Position numbers and translations under genes: made by a program. Below are positions 17,711 through 31,168 of a DNA stretch of 64,000 bases, in pieces (the stretch's first letter is position 1; the number at the start of each line of letters is the position of its first letter). The DNA lies in NCBI RefSeq assembly GCF_010131535.1, contig NZ_WUBS01000021.1, positions 1 to 64,000 of the forward strand, given 5' to 3'. The notes below the pieces were generated by a model that was not told the origin of the DNA, did not search any database, and saw only the letters and a list, made by a program, of their open reading frames with translations. Source of the DNA: Acerihabitans arboris (GTDB taxonomy: Bacteria > Pseudomonadota > Gammaproteobacteria > Enterobacterales > Enterobacteriaceae).

Positions 17711-17964
17711 GGCGGCCCGCCCCACCCGGCCGGATACCCGGCCTCTCTTCCCGATCCCCCTCCCGTATGCGGATAATCCCCCGGTGGCCGCCGGACGTAG
17801 ATGTTCTTACAAACTTAGCCCCCGGCAATGCCCGCTAACCTTTCTTGCAACTCCCATACAGTGTAATATGCGCCAATGATTGAGTGGGTAGTTTTGCTGT
17901 TACGTCCATCGCTGTGTCCACCGAAATAAATCTAAGCAACATAATTAGAGAAAAATTCATATAA

Positions 17965-19764
17965 ATGAAGAACATCCGTAATTTCTCCATCATTGCCCAT
18001 ATCGACCATGGTAAGTCGACCCTCTCCGACCGGCTGATCCAAACCTGCGGTGGCCTGGCTGAACGCGAAATGGAAGCCCAGGTGCTGGATTCCATGGATC
18101 TGGAACGCGAGCGCGGCATTACCATCAAGGCGCAGAGCGTTACGCTTGACTACAAAGCCGACGACGGTCAGATCTATCATCTTAATTTTATCGATACCCC
18201 GGGCCATGTGGATTTCTCCTATGAGGTTTCCCGTTCCCTGGCCGCCTGCGAAGGCGCGCTGCTGGTGGTGGATGCGGGGCAGGGCGTGGAAGCGCAAACC
18301 CTGGCCAACTGCTACACCGCCATGGAAATGGACCTGGAGGTGGTGCCGGTGCTGAACAAGATCGATTTACCCGCCGCCGATCCCGATCGGGTGGCGCAGG
18401 AAATCGAGGATATCGTCGGCATCGACGCCACCGACGCCGTGCGCTGCTCGGCCAAGACCGGCGTGGGCATCCCGGAGCTGCTGGAGCGGCTGGTGCGCGA
18501 TATTCCGCCGCCCGAGGGCGACCCGGAGGCCCCGCTGCAGGCGCTGATTATCGACTCGTGGTTTGATAACTACCTCGGCGTGGTGTCGCTTATCCGCGTG
18601 AAAAACGGCACCCTGCGCAAGGGCGAAAAGATCAAGGTCATGAGCACCGGCCAGACCTATAACGCCGACCGGCTGGGCATTTTTACCCCCAAACGCATCG
18701 ACCGCGACATCCTCAGGTGCGGAGAGGTCGGATGGCTGGTCTGCGCCATCAAGGATATCCTGGGCGCGCCGGTGGGCGATACCCTGACATTGGCCCGCCA
18801 GCCCGCCGATAAGGCGTTGCCGGGCTTCAAGAAGGTCAAGCCGCAGGTTTACGCGGGCATGTTCACCATCAGCTCCGACGACTATGAGGCTTTCCGCGAC
18901 GCGCTGGGCAAACTCAGCCTCAACGACGCCTCGTTATTCTACGAGCCGGAGAGTTCCACCGCGCTCGGGTTCGGCTTCCGCTGTGGTTTCCTCGGCCTGT
19001 TGCATATGGAAATCATCCAGGAGCGGCTGGAGCGCGAGTACGACCTGGAGCTGATTACCACCGCGCCCACGGTAATCTATGAGGTTGTCACCACCGATAA
19101 TCAAACCATCTACGTCGACAGCCCGTCCAAGCTGCCGCCGCTGAATAATATCCTCGAGCTGCGCGAGCCTATCGCCGAATGCCACATGCTGCTGCCGCAG
19201 GAGTTCCTGGGCAATGTGATTACCCTGTGCATCGAAAAACGCGGTATGCAGACCAACATGGTCTATCACGGCAACCAGGTGGCGTTGACCTACGAGATCC
19301 CCATGTCGGAAGTGGTGCTGGATTTTTTCGACCGGCTGAAATCCACCTCGCGCGGCTACGCCTCGCTGGACTATGGGTTTAAACGTTTCCAGACCTCTGA
19401 CATGGTGCGGGTGGATATCCTGATCAATAGCGAGCGGGTGGACGCCCTGGCCCTGATTACCCACCGCGATAATTCCCAGCGTCGCGGCCGTGATATCGTG
19501 GAAAAAATGCAGGAGCTTATTCCCCGCCAGCAGTTCGATATTGCCATTCAGGCCGCCATCGGCAACCACATTATTGCCCGTTCCACGATTAAGCAATTAC
19601 GTAAGAACGTACTGGCTAAATGTTACGGCGGCGATGTCAGCCGTAAGAAGAAATTGCTGCAAAAGCAGAAAGACGGCAAGAAGCGTATGAAGCAGGTGGG
19701 TAACGTCGAATTACCGCAGGAAGCGTTCCTGGCGATTCTGCACGTTGGCAAAGACAGTAAATAA
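17965..19764 (+). CDS. lepA: Elongation factor 4 (LepA)
   Basis: LepA is a ribosomal GTPase implicated in back-translocation and 30S biogenesis. The 599-residue protein has G1 [10 protein letters not shown]2 RGITIKAQ, G3 [13 protein letters not shown]4 NKIDLP, followed by EF-G-like domains and the LepA-specific C-terminus ([20 protein letters not shown]). Length equals E. coli. lepB begins 15 bp downstream, so the two are co-transcribed. Confidence 0.98.
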   Translation: MKNIRNFSIIAHIDHGKSTLSDRLIQTCGGLAEREMEAQVLDSMDLERERGITIKAQSVTLDYKADDGQIYHLNFIDTPGHVDFSYEVSRSLAACEGALLVVDAGQGVEAQTLANCYTAMEMDLEVVPVLNKIDLPAADPDRVAQEIEDIVGIDATDAVRCSAKTGVGIPELLERLVRDIPPPEGDPEAPLQALIIDSWFDNYLGVVSLIRVKNGTLRKGEKIKVMSTGQTYNADRLGIFTPKRIDRDILRCGEVGWLVCAIKDILGAPVGDTLTLARQPADKALPGFKKVKPQVYAGMFTISSDDYEAFRDALGKLSLNDASLFYEPESSTALGFGFRCGFLGLLHMEIIQERLEREYDLELITTAPTVIYEVVTTDNQTIYVDSPSKLPPLNNILELREPIAECHMLLPQEFLGNVITLCIEKRGMQTNMVYHGNQVALTYEIPMSEVVLDFFDRLKSTSRGYASLDYGFKRFQTSDMVRVDILINSERVDALALITHRDNSQRRGRDIVEKMQELIPRQQFDIAIQAAIGNHIIARSTIKQLRKNVLAKCYGGDVSRKKKLLQKQKDGKKRMKQVGNVELPQEAFLAILHVGKDSK

Positions 19765-19779
19765 CCCAAAGGAGTTGGC

Positions 19780-20757
19780 ATGGCAAATATGTTTGCCCTG
19801 ATCCTGGCAATAGCCACCTTGATAACCGGTATTATCTGGTGCGTGGATCGATTTAAACTGGCACCGGCGCGCCGCGTCAGGCAGGCGCAGTTAACTACGG
19901 CCGCGGGCGATGACGCGGCGCATGACAAGGCGGCGCTGAAAAAAGCAAAACAACCGGGCTGGATTGAAACCTGCGGATCTATTTTCCCGGTATTACTGGT
20001 GGTATTTATAGTACGGTCGTTTCTTTACGAGCCGTTTCAGATTCCCTCCGGCTCCATGATGCCGACGCTGCTGGTGGGAGACTTTATCCTGGTGGAAAAA
20101 TTCGCCTATGGGATCAAAAATCCCATAACCCAGACTACACTTATCCCTGCCGGCCACCCGCAGCGCGGGGACATCGTGGTATTTAAGTATCCGCCCGATC
20201 CTAAGCTGGATTATATTAAACGCGTGATTGGCTTGCCGGGCGATCGGATTATTTACGATCCGCTGAATAAAAGCGTGACCGTGCAGCCGGGCTGCGCCAA
20301 TAGCCCGTCCTGCTCGAGCGCGCTGGCGGTAACCTATAGCGATATGGCGCCGAGTGATTTTGTCCAGACCTTTGATTCAACCGGCAGCGGCGAATCCTCC
20401 ACCGGTTTCCTGCAGGTTCCGCCCGATCGGCAGGTGGACGGCGGTATCCGCCTGGCGGAGCGCACGGAAACCCTGGGCAACGTGACGCACCATATCCTGA
20501 CGGTGCCGGGCCAGCAGGATCAGGTCGGGATGTATTACCATCAGCGCAGCCAGCAGCTGGCGGAATGGTCGGTACCCGACGGGCATTATTTTATGATGGG
20601 CGATAATCGCGACGATAGCGCCGACAGCCGTTTCTGGGGGTTTGTCCCGGAAAAGAACCTGGTCGGCAAAGCCACCGCGATTTGGATGAGTTTTGAAAAA
20701 CAAGAAGGTCAATGGCCCACCGGCGTACGTTTAAGACGTATCGGCGGAATACATTAA
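19780..20757 (+). CDS. lepB: Signal peptidase I
   Basis: LepB cleaves signal peptides from exported proteins at the periplasmic face. The 325-residue protein has two membrane segments (about residues 3-22 and 62-82), the nucleophile serine in PSGSMMPTLLVGDFILVEKF, the general-base lysine in YIKRVIGLPGDR and the box E motif MGDNRDDSADSRFWG. A periplasmic insert with two cysteines (GCANSPSCSSAL) matches the enterobacterial form. AAGGAG precedes the ATG. Confidence 0.97.
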   Translation: MANMFALILAIATLITGIIWCVDRFKLAPARRVRQAQLTTAAGDDAAHDKAALKKAKQPGWIETCGSIFPVLLVVFIVRSFLYEPFQIPSGSMMPTLLVGDFILVEKFAYGIKNPITQTTLIPAGHPQRGDIVVFKYPPDPKLDYIKRVIGLPGDRIIYDPLNKSVTVQPGCANSPSCSSALAVTYSDMAPSDFVQTFDSTGSGESSTGFLQVPPDRQVDGGIRLAERTETLGNVTHHILTVPGQQDQVGMYYHQRSQQLAEWSVPDGHYFMMGDNRDDSADSRFWGFVPEKNLVGKATAIWMSFEKQEGQWPTGVRLRRIGGIH

Positions 20758-22513
<1,756 letters not shown>

Positions 22514-22524
22514 GGACCCCGCCA

Positions 22525-23271
22525 ATGGAAGGCTGGCAGCGCGCATTCGTCCTGCATGGACGTCATTATAGCGAAACCAGCCTGCTGTTGGACTTTTTTA
22601 CCGAGAACGACGGGCGGGTGCGTATCCTGGCCAAAGGCGCGCGCTCGCGGCGTTCCGCGCTGAAAGGGGTATTGCAGCCGTTTACGCCGTTGCTGATCCG
22701 CTGGAGCGGGCGCGGCGAGGTGAAAACCCTGCGCAGCGCCGAACCGGTGTCCATGGGACTGCCGCTGAACGGCCTGATGCTCTACAGCGGCCTGTACACC
22801 AACGAACTGCTTTCCCGCGTGCTGGCGCACGAGACCGATTACTCTTCGCTGTTTTTTGATTACCTGCACTGCCTGCAAACCCTGGCCGGCGCCATCGGCT
22901 CGCCGGAACCGGCGCTCAGGCGTTTTGAACTGGCGCTGCTCGGGCACCTCGGCTACGGCGTGGATTTCCTGCACTGCGCCGGCAGCGGCGAACCGGTAAG
23001 CGATGACATGACCTATCGCTACCGCGAGGAAAAAGGATTTATCGCCAGCGTCGTCATCGATCATTACAGCTTTACCGGGCGCGAGCTGCAGGCGCTGGCC
23101 TCACGCGAATTCGCCGATATCGCCACCCTGCGCGCCGCCAAGCGCTTTACCCGCATGGCGCTTAAACCCTACCTGGGCGGCAAGCCGCTGAAAAGCGCCG
23201 AGCTGTTCCGTCAGTTCATGACCCGAAAACCCCCGTCGAAAACATTGCCCACCGACGGCTCGTCCAGTTAA
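22525..23271 (+). CDS. recO: DNA repair protein RecO
   Basis: RecO acts with RecR to load RecA on SSB-coated DNA. The 248-residue protein starts [20 protein letters not shown], an OB-fold N-terminus, followed by the helical domain ([20 protein letters not shown]). The C-terminal zinc-binding cysteines of some RecO proteins are absent, as in E. coli. It forms part of the rnc-era-recO-pdxJ-acpS run. Confidence 0.95.
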   Translation: MEGWQRAFVLHGRHYSETSLLLDFFTENDGRVRILAKGARSRRSALKGVLQPFTPLLIRWSGRGEVKTLRSAEPVSMGLPLNGLMLYSGLYTNELLSRVLAHETDYSSLFFDYLHCLQTLAGAIGSPEPALRRFELALLGHLGYGVDFLHCAGSGEPVSDDMTYRYREEKGFIASVVIDHYSFTGRELQALASREFADIATLRAAKRFTRMALKPYLGGKPLKSAELFRQFMTRKPPSKTLPTDGSSS

Positions 23272-23316
23272 ACTGACAGCCTGCGGCTCCCGCGCGTCAC
23301 AATAACCGAGGATGGT

Positions 23317-24048
23317 ATGTCAGCACTGTTGTTAGGCGTCAATATCGATCATATCGCCACCCTGCGCAATGCGCGCGGCACGGCCTATCCCGATCCGGTA
23401 CAGGCGGCGTTCATCGCCGAGCAGGCCGGTGCCGACGGGATCACCGTCCATTTGCGCGAAGACCGGCGCCATATTACCGATCGCGATGTCCGCCTGCTGC
23501 GTGAAACGCTGCAAACCCGCATGAACCTGGAGATGGCGGTGACGGACGGCATGGTCGCTATCGCCTGTGAAACGCGCCCCCATTTCTGCTGCCTGGTGCC
23601 GGAAAAACGCCAGGAAGTGACCACCGAAGGCGGCCTGGACGTGGCGGGCCAGCGGTCCAAGATGACCGACGCCGTCATCCGGCTGTCGGCGGCCGGTATC
23701 CAGGTTTCGCTGTTTATCGATGCCGATGAGGCGCAAATCGCCGCCGCCGCCGCTGTTGGCGCGCCCTATATCGAAATCCATACCGGCGCTTATGCCGACG
23801 CCGTGGATGAGACGTCGCGCCTGGCCGAATACGAGCGTATCCGCCATGCCGCCATCTATGCCGCCGGGTTGGGCCTGAAGGTCAATGCCGGCCACGGCCT
23901 GACCTACCATAACGTCCAGCCGATCGCGGCGCTGCCGCAGATCCACGAGCTGAATATCGGCCACGCCATTATCGGTCGCGCGGTGATGTGCGGCCTGGCC
24001 GGGGCGGTATCTGAAATGAAACGCCTGATGCTGGCGGCGCGCGGTTAA
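23317..24048 (+). CDS. pdxJ: Pyridoxine 5'-phosphate synthase
   Basis: PdxJ condenses 3-amino-2-oxopropyl phosphate with deoxyxylulose 5-phosphate to pyridoxine phosphate, the last ring-closing step of vitamin B6 synthesis. The 243-residue TIM-barrel protein shows [33 protein letters not shown] and [11 protein letters not shown], with a GHAIIGRAV phosphate-binding end. Its last base is shared with the acpS start (TAATG). Confidence 0.97.
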   Translation: MSALLLGVNIDHIATLRNARGTAYPDPVQAAFIAEQAGADGITVHLREDRRHITDRDVRLLRETLQTRMNLEMAVTDGMVAIACETRPHFCCLVPEKRQEVTTEGGLDVAGQRSKMTDAVIRLSAAGIQVSLFIDADEAQIAAAAAVGAPYIEIHTGAYADAVDETSRLAEYERIRHAAIYAAGLGLKVNAGHGLTYHNVQPIAALPQIHELNIGHAIIGRAVMCGLAGAVSEMKRLMLAARG

Positions 24049-24467
24049 TGGCCATTCTGGGCATCGGCACCGATATCGTTGAGATCGAGCGTATCGAGGC
24101 GGTGGTAGGGCGCGGCGGCGATCGTTTTGCCCGCCGCATCCTCAGCGAGGCGGAATGGGAGCAGTACCAGCACCACCGGCAGCCGATCCGCTTCCTGGCC
24201 AAACGCTTTGCGGTAAAAGAGGCCGCGGCCAAGGCTTTCGGCACCGGCATCCGCAACGGGTTGGCGTTTGCGCAGTTTGAAGTGATAAACGATGTGCTGG
24301 GCAAGCCCGGCCTGAAGCTCTATTTGCAGGCCGCCGAGCTGGCGATAAGCCTCGGGGTCACCAGCGTCCATGTGACGCTGGCCGACGAGCGGCGCTACGC
24401 TTGTGCGACGGTGATTATCGAAGGCGAAATGATGAGCATGGCGGGGGTTGCCGCTACGTCCGTTTAA
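24048..24467 (+). CDS. acpS: Holo-[acyl-carrier-protein] synthase
   Basis: AcpS transfers phosphopantetheine from CoA to the acyl carrier protein. The 139-residue protein has the two family motifs [13 protein letters not shown] and [20 protein letters not shown]. It is about 13 residues longer than the E. coli protein because of a C-terminal tail ([15 protein letters not shown]) that carries no recognised motif. It is translationally coupled to pdxJ. Confidence 0.97.
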   Translation: MAILGIGTDIVEIERIEAVVGRGGDRFARRILSEAEWEQYQHHRQPIRFLAKRFAVKEAAAKAFGTGIRNGLAFAQFEVINDVLGKPGLKLYLQAAELAISLGVTSVHVTLADERRYACATVIIEGEMMSMAGVAATSV

Positions 24468-24578
24468 AGCTGATAATCCGCATCGGGCAGCTATGCGGCA
24501 AGTCGTGCGGCCCGGCGGTGGAAACGCCGCCAGCGCCGGAGTATCAATTATCGATGACCGGGACGATCCGCCGGTTAC

Positions 24579-24839
24579 TTAGAGACGATCGCCATGGTAC
24601 ATGACGACAAATTTTTCCCATAGCTGCTCGTTGCTTTCGATAAGCGTGGGATCCTGCAGGATGGTATTGTCGATCGGGCAGACCTTCTGGCAGGTGGGCG
24701 TACCGTAATGGCCGACGCACTCGGTGCAGCGATTGGGGTCGATCTCGTAGATCTCCGCGCCCATGGTAATGGCCTGGTTCGGGCATTCCGGCTCGCACAT
24801 ATCACAGTTAATGCATTTTTTCGTGATAAGCAGGGCCAT
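24579..24839 (-). CDS. yfhL: YfhL-type 2[4Fe-4S] ferredoxin
   Basis: The 86-residue protein carries two cluster motifs: CINCDMCEPECPN near residue 9 and CTECVGHYGTPTCQKVCP near residue 38, the second with the enlarged spacing typical of Alvin-type ferredoxins. It should be a low-potential electron carrier; its partner is not known from the sequence. It sits after acpS on the opposite strand, as in E. coli. With the isc fdx gene absent further on, this is the only ferredoxin gene in the window. Confidence 0.94.
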   Translation of the reverse strand: MALLITKKCINCDMCEPECPNQAITMGAEIYEIDPNRCTECVGHYGTPTCQKVCPIDNTILQDPTLIESNEQLWEKFVVMYHGDRL

Positions 24840-24977
24840 GGTTGTTCTCGATGATATTACAGGGCAGGGCGCTAATTATACCCTCCCGGCCGGCCGGTGC
24901 CAACCTTCGCGGCGCAAAAACGACCGCGATACTACGCGATACTATTGGGGCAATCCATGGCCTTTTGAGGTAAAGTG

Positions 24978-25017
24978 GAGCCAATGAGCCAATGAGCCAA
25001 TGAGCCAATGAGCCGAT
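24978..25017 (+). repeat. Five tandem copies of an 8-bp repeat upstream of the GtrA gene
   Basis: GAGCCAAT is repeated four times without change (24978-25009) and once as GAGCCGAT (25010-25017). The array ends 80 bp before the GtrA-family start codon. Eight-bp arrays of this kind change copy number by strand slippage, so promoter spacing could vary; this is inference. Confidence 0.9.
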
Positions 25018-25097
25018 GCAGCCGGAGTTAGGGCCGGCAAGCTTCATGGCCTGGCCTGAAACGTTGAAGGCAGGGGCGGGCTGCAAACGGAAAAAAT

Positions 25098-25532
25098 ATG
25101 CAAAAATTTAAAGAACTGTTCCTCTTTGGCTTGATAGGTGTTGTCGGTTTTTTAGTCGATTCGGGGGTGCTGTATTTATTGAAGGATGCGTTGGGCCTGT
25201 ACGTTGGCCGCGGCGTGTCTTTTGTCTGCGCGGTACTGGCCACGTGGATACTGAATAAATTGATTACGTTCCGCAAAAGCCGCAGCGGGCACTCTGCGCT
25301 GGCGGAAGCGTTAAGATATGGCGTCTGCATGCTCAGCGGCGGGGCGGTCAACTATCTGACCTATTGGGCGCTGGTGACTTATTATGCCTTGGCGCAGCAT
25401 TATCCCATCCTGGGCGTGGCCGCCGGCAGCCTGACGGGGATGATTTTTAATTATTCCACCGCCAGGCTTTTTGTGTTTAACCAGGAAACCAACCTCCCCG
25501 CGCCTGCCAAAAGCAAGCCGGACCACCGTTAG
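25098..25532 (+). CDS. GtrA-family membrane protein
   Basis: The 144-residue protein has four hydrophobic segments (about residues 7-27, 37-56, 77-96, 103-125) and the GtrA hallmarks FGLIGVVGFLVDSGVLYLL, FVCAVLATWILNKLITFRKS and MIFNYSTARLFVF. GtrA proteins are flippase-like partners of glycosyltransferases that act on undecaprenyl-phosphate sugars, for O-antigen or arabinan decoration. No glycosyltransferase lies beside it, so its substrate is unknown. E. coli K-12 has no such gene at this place. An 8-bp tandem repeat lies in its upstream region. Confidence 0.88.
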   Translation: MQKFKELFLFGLIGVVGFLVDSGVLYLLKDALGLYVGRGVSFVCAVLATWILNKLITFRKSRSGHSALAEALRYGVCMLSGGAVNYLTYWALVTYYALAQHYPILGVAAGSLTGMIFNYSTARLFVFNQETNLPAPAKSKPDHR

Positions 25533-25559
25533 TCATAACGCAAGCGCGGGATGGGCGCG

Positions 25560-25587
25560 AAGGGTCGGGCCTTGATTACCGACCCTT
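25560..25587 (+). terminator. Weak terminator after the GtrA gene
   Basis: AAGGGTCGG and CCGACCCTT form a hairpin with a 10-nt loop, followed only by TTGCCC, so the T-run is poor. It begins 28 bp after the stop. Confidence 0.5.
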
Positions 25588-26005
25588 GCCCAAAGATGGC
25601 GCCTGATCAATAACTTAGCCTGATATTCTTTGAGTATGTCAAAACTTATTCTGTCAGCGTCATATTGAAAAAGAGTCTAACAGGCAGGATAAAAAAAGAT
25701 CATGGCTATACGTATGAGTTGATGATAAAAAGCGTCCTTCACCATAATGTCACTAGGAAACCAGAACTTAATTACAAATTGATAAAGGATTGTTTATGTC
25801 ATTATTTTTTTACGTTAGTCAGGGTAGATACTGTTACCACCCAGTATAAAAAAACGGCTGGCCAAAAAAGACGGGGAACGTGTCCAGGGCGATTTTACGC
25901 TGGAATTGACGTACCGGCCGGTCGATCGGCGCGAGTTCGCGCAAACCCCCGATAAAAGCGGACATCATGGGCAGGAGCGGCCGGCTTGGTATCGCGGGGT
26001 TCGGC
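25588..26005. other. AT-rich intergenic stretch, no supported gene
   Basis: The first 260 bp are AT-rich and contain only short or unrecognised frames. From about 25840 to 25985 the composition returns to normal and one plus-strand frame stays open (RLAKKDGERVQGDFTLEL, TYRPVDRREFAQ), but it has no start codon or ribosome site and matches nothing I recognise. It may be a fragment of a lost gene. Confidence 0.45.
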
Positions 26006-26854
26006 TCACGCCAGCCTTTTGACCAGCTCTTCGCTATGGCGGATACGCTGCGGCGCATGATCCAAGTCACGCTGTACCAGCGCCATAAACAGCAGATCGG
26101 TCAGCGACTGCTGGGCAAGGTTGGAGGAAATGGCGCCGCTGCGCTGGGCCTGTTCTTCCGCTACCGTATACAACGCAATATCGGCATGCTGTTGCAGCGC
26201 GTTTGGCGAGAAGTGAGTGATTGCCATCACCCGAGCGCCCACCCGGTGCGCCTCCTGCGCCGCCAGGTTGATCTCGCGGCGCGAGCCGCTAAACGAAATG
26301 GCCAGCAGCAGATCCTGTGGGCTGACCGCCTGGATGGTGGCCAGCAGCACGTGCATATCGGTTTCCGCCACCGCCGACATGCCGATCTTCATCAGCTTGT
26401 AGGAAAAATCCTTGGCCACCAGGCCGGACGCGCCGATGCCGACGATAATTACCCGGCGGGCCTCCTGCAGCAACGCCACCGCCTGCCGGAGTTTTTCCTC
26501 GCTGTTGATATCAAGCGTCGCCCGCAGGGCGGCCACTTTTTCCGTCAGCAGTTTCTCGCCGACCGCTTTCAGCGGGTCGTCGCTTAAGATATGGTTGTGC
26601 ACCGGTATCGACGGCAGTTCATGAGCGCCGGCCATGGCTTCGCTGAGCGCCAGCTTTAACGCGGTAAACCCCTTATAGCCCAGCTTTTGCGCGAACTTTA
26701 CCACGCTCGACTGGCTGACGCCGGCCTGTTCGGCCACCTTTTGCGAGCTAAGATGGCGGGCCTCATCGGTACGCGTTAACAGATAATCGGCCAGCTTGCG
26801 ATCGTTTAGCGATAGTGACCGGTAAAGCTGGCGAATGCGCAGTACGCTACTCAT
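26006..26854 (-). CDS. yfhH: MurR/RpiR-family transcriptional regulator YfhH
   Basis: The 282-residue protein has an N-terminal RpiR helix-turn-helix (SSQKVAEQAGVSQSSVVKFAQ, in part) and a C-terminal SIS sugar-isomerase domain (VIIVGIGASGLVAKDFSYKL, LLLAISFSGSRREI). It matches E. coli YfhH in length and over most of its sequence, and keeps the yfhL-yfhH-pgpC order. The gene next to it, murQ, is divergent, which suggests this regulator senses a phosphosugar such as MurNAc 6-phosphate and controls murQ. That link is by position only; E. coli yfhH has no murQ neighbour. Confidence 0.9.
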   Translation of the reverse strand: MSSVLRIRQLYRSLSLNDRKLADYLLTRTDEARHLSSQKVAEQAGVSQSSVVKFAQKLGYKGFTALKLALSEAMAGAHELPSIPVHNHILSDDPLKAVGEKLLTEKVAALRATLDINSEEKLRQAVALLQEARRVIIVGIGASGLVAKDFSYKLMKIGMSAVAETDMHVLLATIQAVSPQDLLLAISFSGSRREINLAAQEAHRVGARVMAITHFSPNALQQHADIALYTVAEEQAQRSGAISSNLAQQSLTDLLFMALVQRDLDHAPQRIRHSEELVKRLA

Positions 26855-27006
26855 ACAAATGGTTCATTAATAATGGCTCTACAGTGATCCCCGCGCGGCG
26901 GGCTTATGCAACAATGACTGACAGGGTACAGAATTTTCTCGCCTGTCGGAATTTAATATTCAATAATAGCCTTAATTATATGAATTAAAAATTCAATGGT
27001 GACGTG

Positions 27007-27921
27007 ATGGACAATGATGTGGCAACCCTAGGCGCGCTGGTATCGGAAACCCGCAATCCGGCCTCGATGGATCTGGACAGGCTGTCCACCCTGCAAATGG
27101 TCGGGTTGTTCAACCAGCAGGATCGCCTGGTGCCCGACGCCATCGGCCGGGAACTGCCCGCGATCGCCGAGGCGGTGGATCTGGCCGCGGCGGCGCTTGC
27201 CGCCGGCGGCAGGCTGATCTATATCGGCGCCGGCACCAGCGGCCGGCTGGGCGTGCTTGACGCGGCCGAATGTTCGCCAACCTTCGGCGTGCCCCATGGG
27301 GTGGTGGTGGGGTTGATTGCCGGCGGTCCGGGCGCCTTGCTTAAGGCGGTGGAGGGCGCCGAGGATAGCCTGACCCTGGCCGGTGAAGACCTGCGGGCTA
27401 TCGGGCTGCGCGCCGTGGATATGGTGGTCGGGCTGGCGGCGTCGGGCCGTACCCCTTATGTCATCGGCGGCCTGCGTTATGCCGCTGGGCTCGGTTGCCC
27501 CACTGCGGCCATTTCCTGCAATCCGGGTTCGCCTATCGGCCGGGAGGCGCGGGTGGCCATCACGCCGGTGGTGGGGCCGGAGGTGCTTACCGGTTCGACC
27601 CGGATGAAATCCGGCACCGCGCAAAAGCTGGTGTTGAATATGATCTCCACCGGCGCCATGGTGAAACTTGGCAAGGTTTACCAGAACCTGATGGTGGATG
27701 TGAAGGCCACTAATATCAAGCTGGCGGATCGCGCCTGCCGTATCGTGGCCGAGGCGACCGGATGCGATATGGCGCGGGCCGGTGCAATCCTGCAACAAAC
27801 CGCTTTTGAGGTTAAACCGGCGATTTTGATGATTCTCACCGGCGTGGATGCCGCCGGCGCGGCGCGCGCGCTGTCGCGACATAAAGGCTATTTGCGCCGC
27901 GCCCTCGACGCCGGCAAATAA
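27007..27921 (+). CDS. murQ: N-acetylmuramic acid 6-phosphate etherase
   Basis: MurQ splits the lactyl ether of MurNAc 6-phosphate to give GlcNAc 6-phosphate, a step in cell-wall sugar recycling. The 304-residue protein shows the SIS-domain motifs [37 protein letters not shown] and [20 protein letters not shown] and the catalytic Glu/Asp region of the family. The ATG at 27007 was taken; a GTG one codon upstream is possible, and the ribosome site is weak. No murP transporter gene follows, so uptake of MurNAc must come from elsewhere or the gene serves recycling only. Confidence 0.94.
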   Translation: MDNDVATLGALVSETRNPASMDLDRLSTLQMVGLFNQQDRLVPDAIGRELPAIAEAVDLAAAALAAGGRLIYIGAGTSGRLGVLDAAECSPTFGVPHGVVVGLIAGGPGALLKAVEGAEDSLTLAGEDLRAIGLRAVDMVVGLAASGRTPYVIGGLRYAAGLGCPTAAISCNPGSPIGREARVAITPVVGPEVLTGSTRMKSGTAQKLVLNMISTGAMVKLGKVYQNLMVDVKATNIKLADRACRIVAEATGCDMARAGAILQQTAFEVKPAILMILTGVDAAGAARALSRHKGYLRRALDAGK

Positions 27922-28115
27922 AACACCGCCATTCCGGAGGGCGGTTAACGGGCCACATCCGTCAGTACTGACTACACTGATAATCATAACCCGCACATTT
28001 CCGCATATTTTCCCTCCCGGCGGCGGGCGTTTTGCCCTCGAGCCGGAGGGGCCGTTACCCTGGCGACGGGGACGGATGCCAGGGATAAGTGGATTTCAGA
28101 TCCGGAGGAGCCGCT

Positions 28116-30865
<2,750 letters not shown>

Positions 30866-31028
30866 ATAGTTATCTCTCGCCGGGGCGAATTTATCGCTGT
30901 CTCTTGCGGCAGTGTTATTATCTTTTTTCCCTGGATTTGGAGCATTTTGCTTAACAAACCGCCAAGGTGCAACTTTATTGCATCGGGACCGCGCGGCCGT
31001 TTAAAGAAGAAGAATCGCAACAATAACC

Positions 31029-31044
31029 GCGCAAACGGTTTCGT
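31029..31044 (+). promoter_or_regulatory. PurR operator upstream of purL
   Basis: GCGCAAACGGTTTCGT matches the PurR consensus ACGCAAACGTTTTCGT at 14 of 16 positions. It lies 125 bp before the purL start, as expected for purine-repressed transcription. Confidence 0.85.
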
Positions 31045-31168
31045 CCGAGGCCGGGATTCTCTATAATGACGCGCGTTTCCCCCCTGAAGTTGCGCTGAAG
31101 ACGCGCCCCATGGCAAGCCGTACCCGAGCACCTTTGGTCGCCGGTTCAAAGACGAGAGATCTTTTATT

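Noticed and set aside
25665..25955. 96-residue ORF between the GtrA gene and yfhH
   Set aside because: Composition changes half way, there is no ribosome site and no recognisable family.
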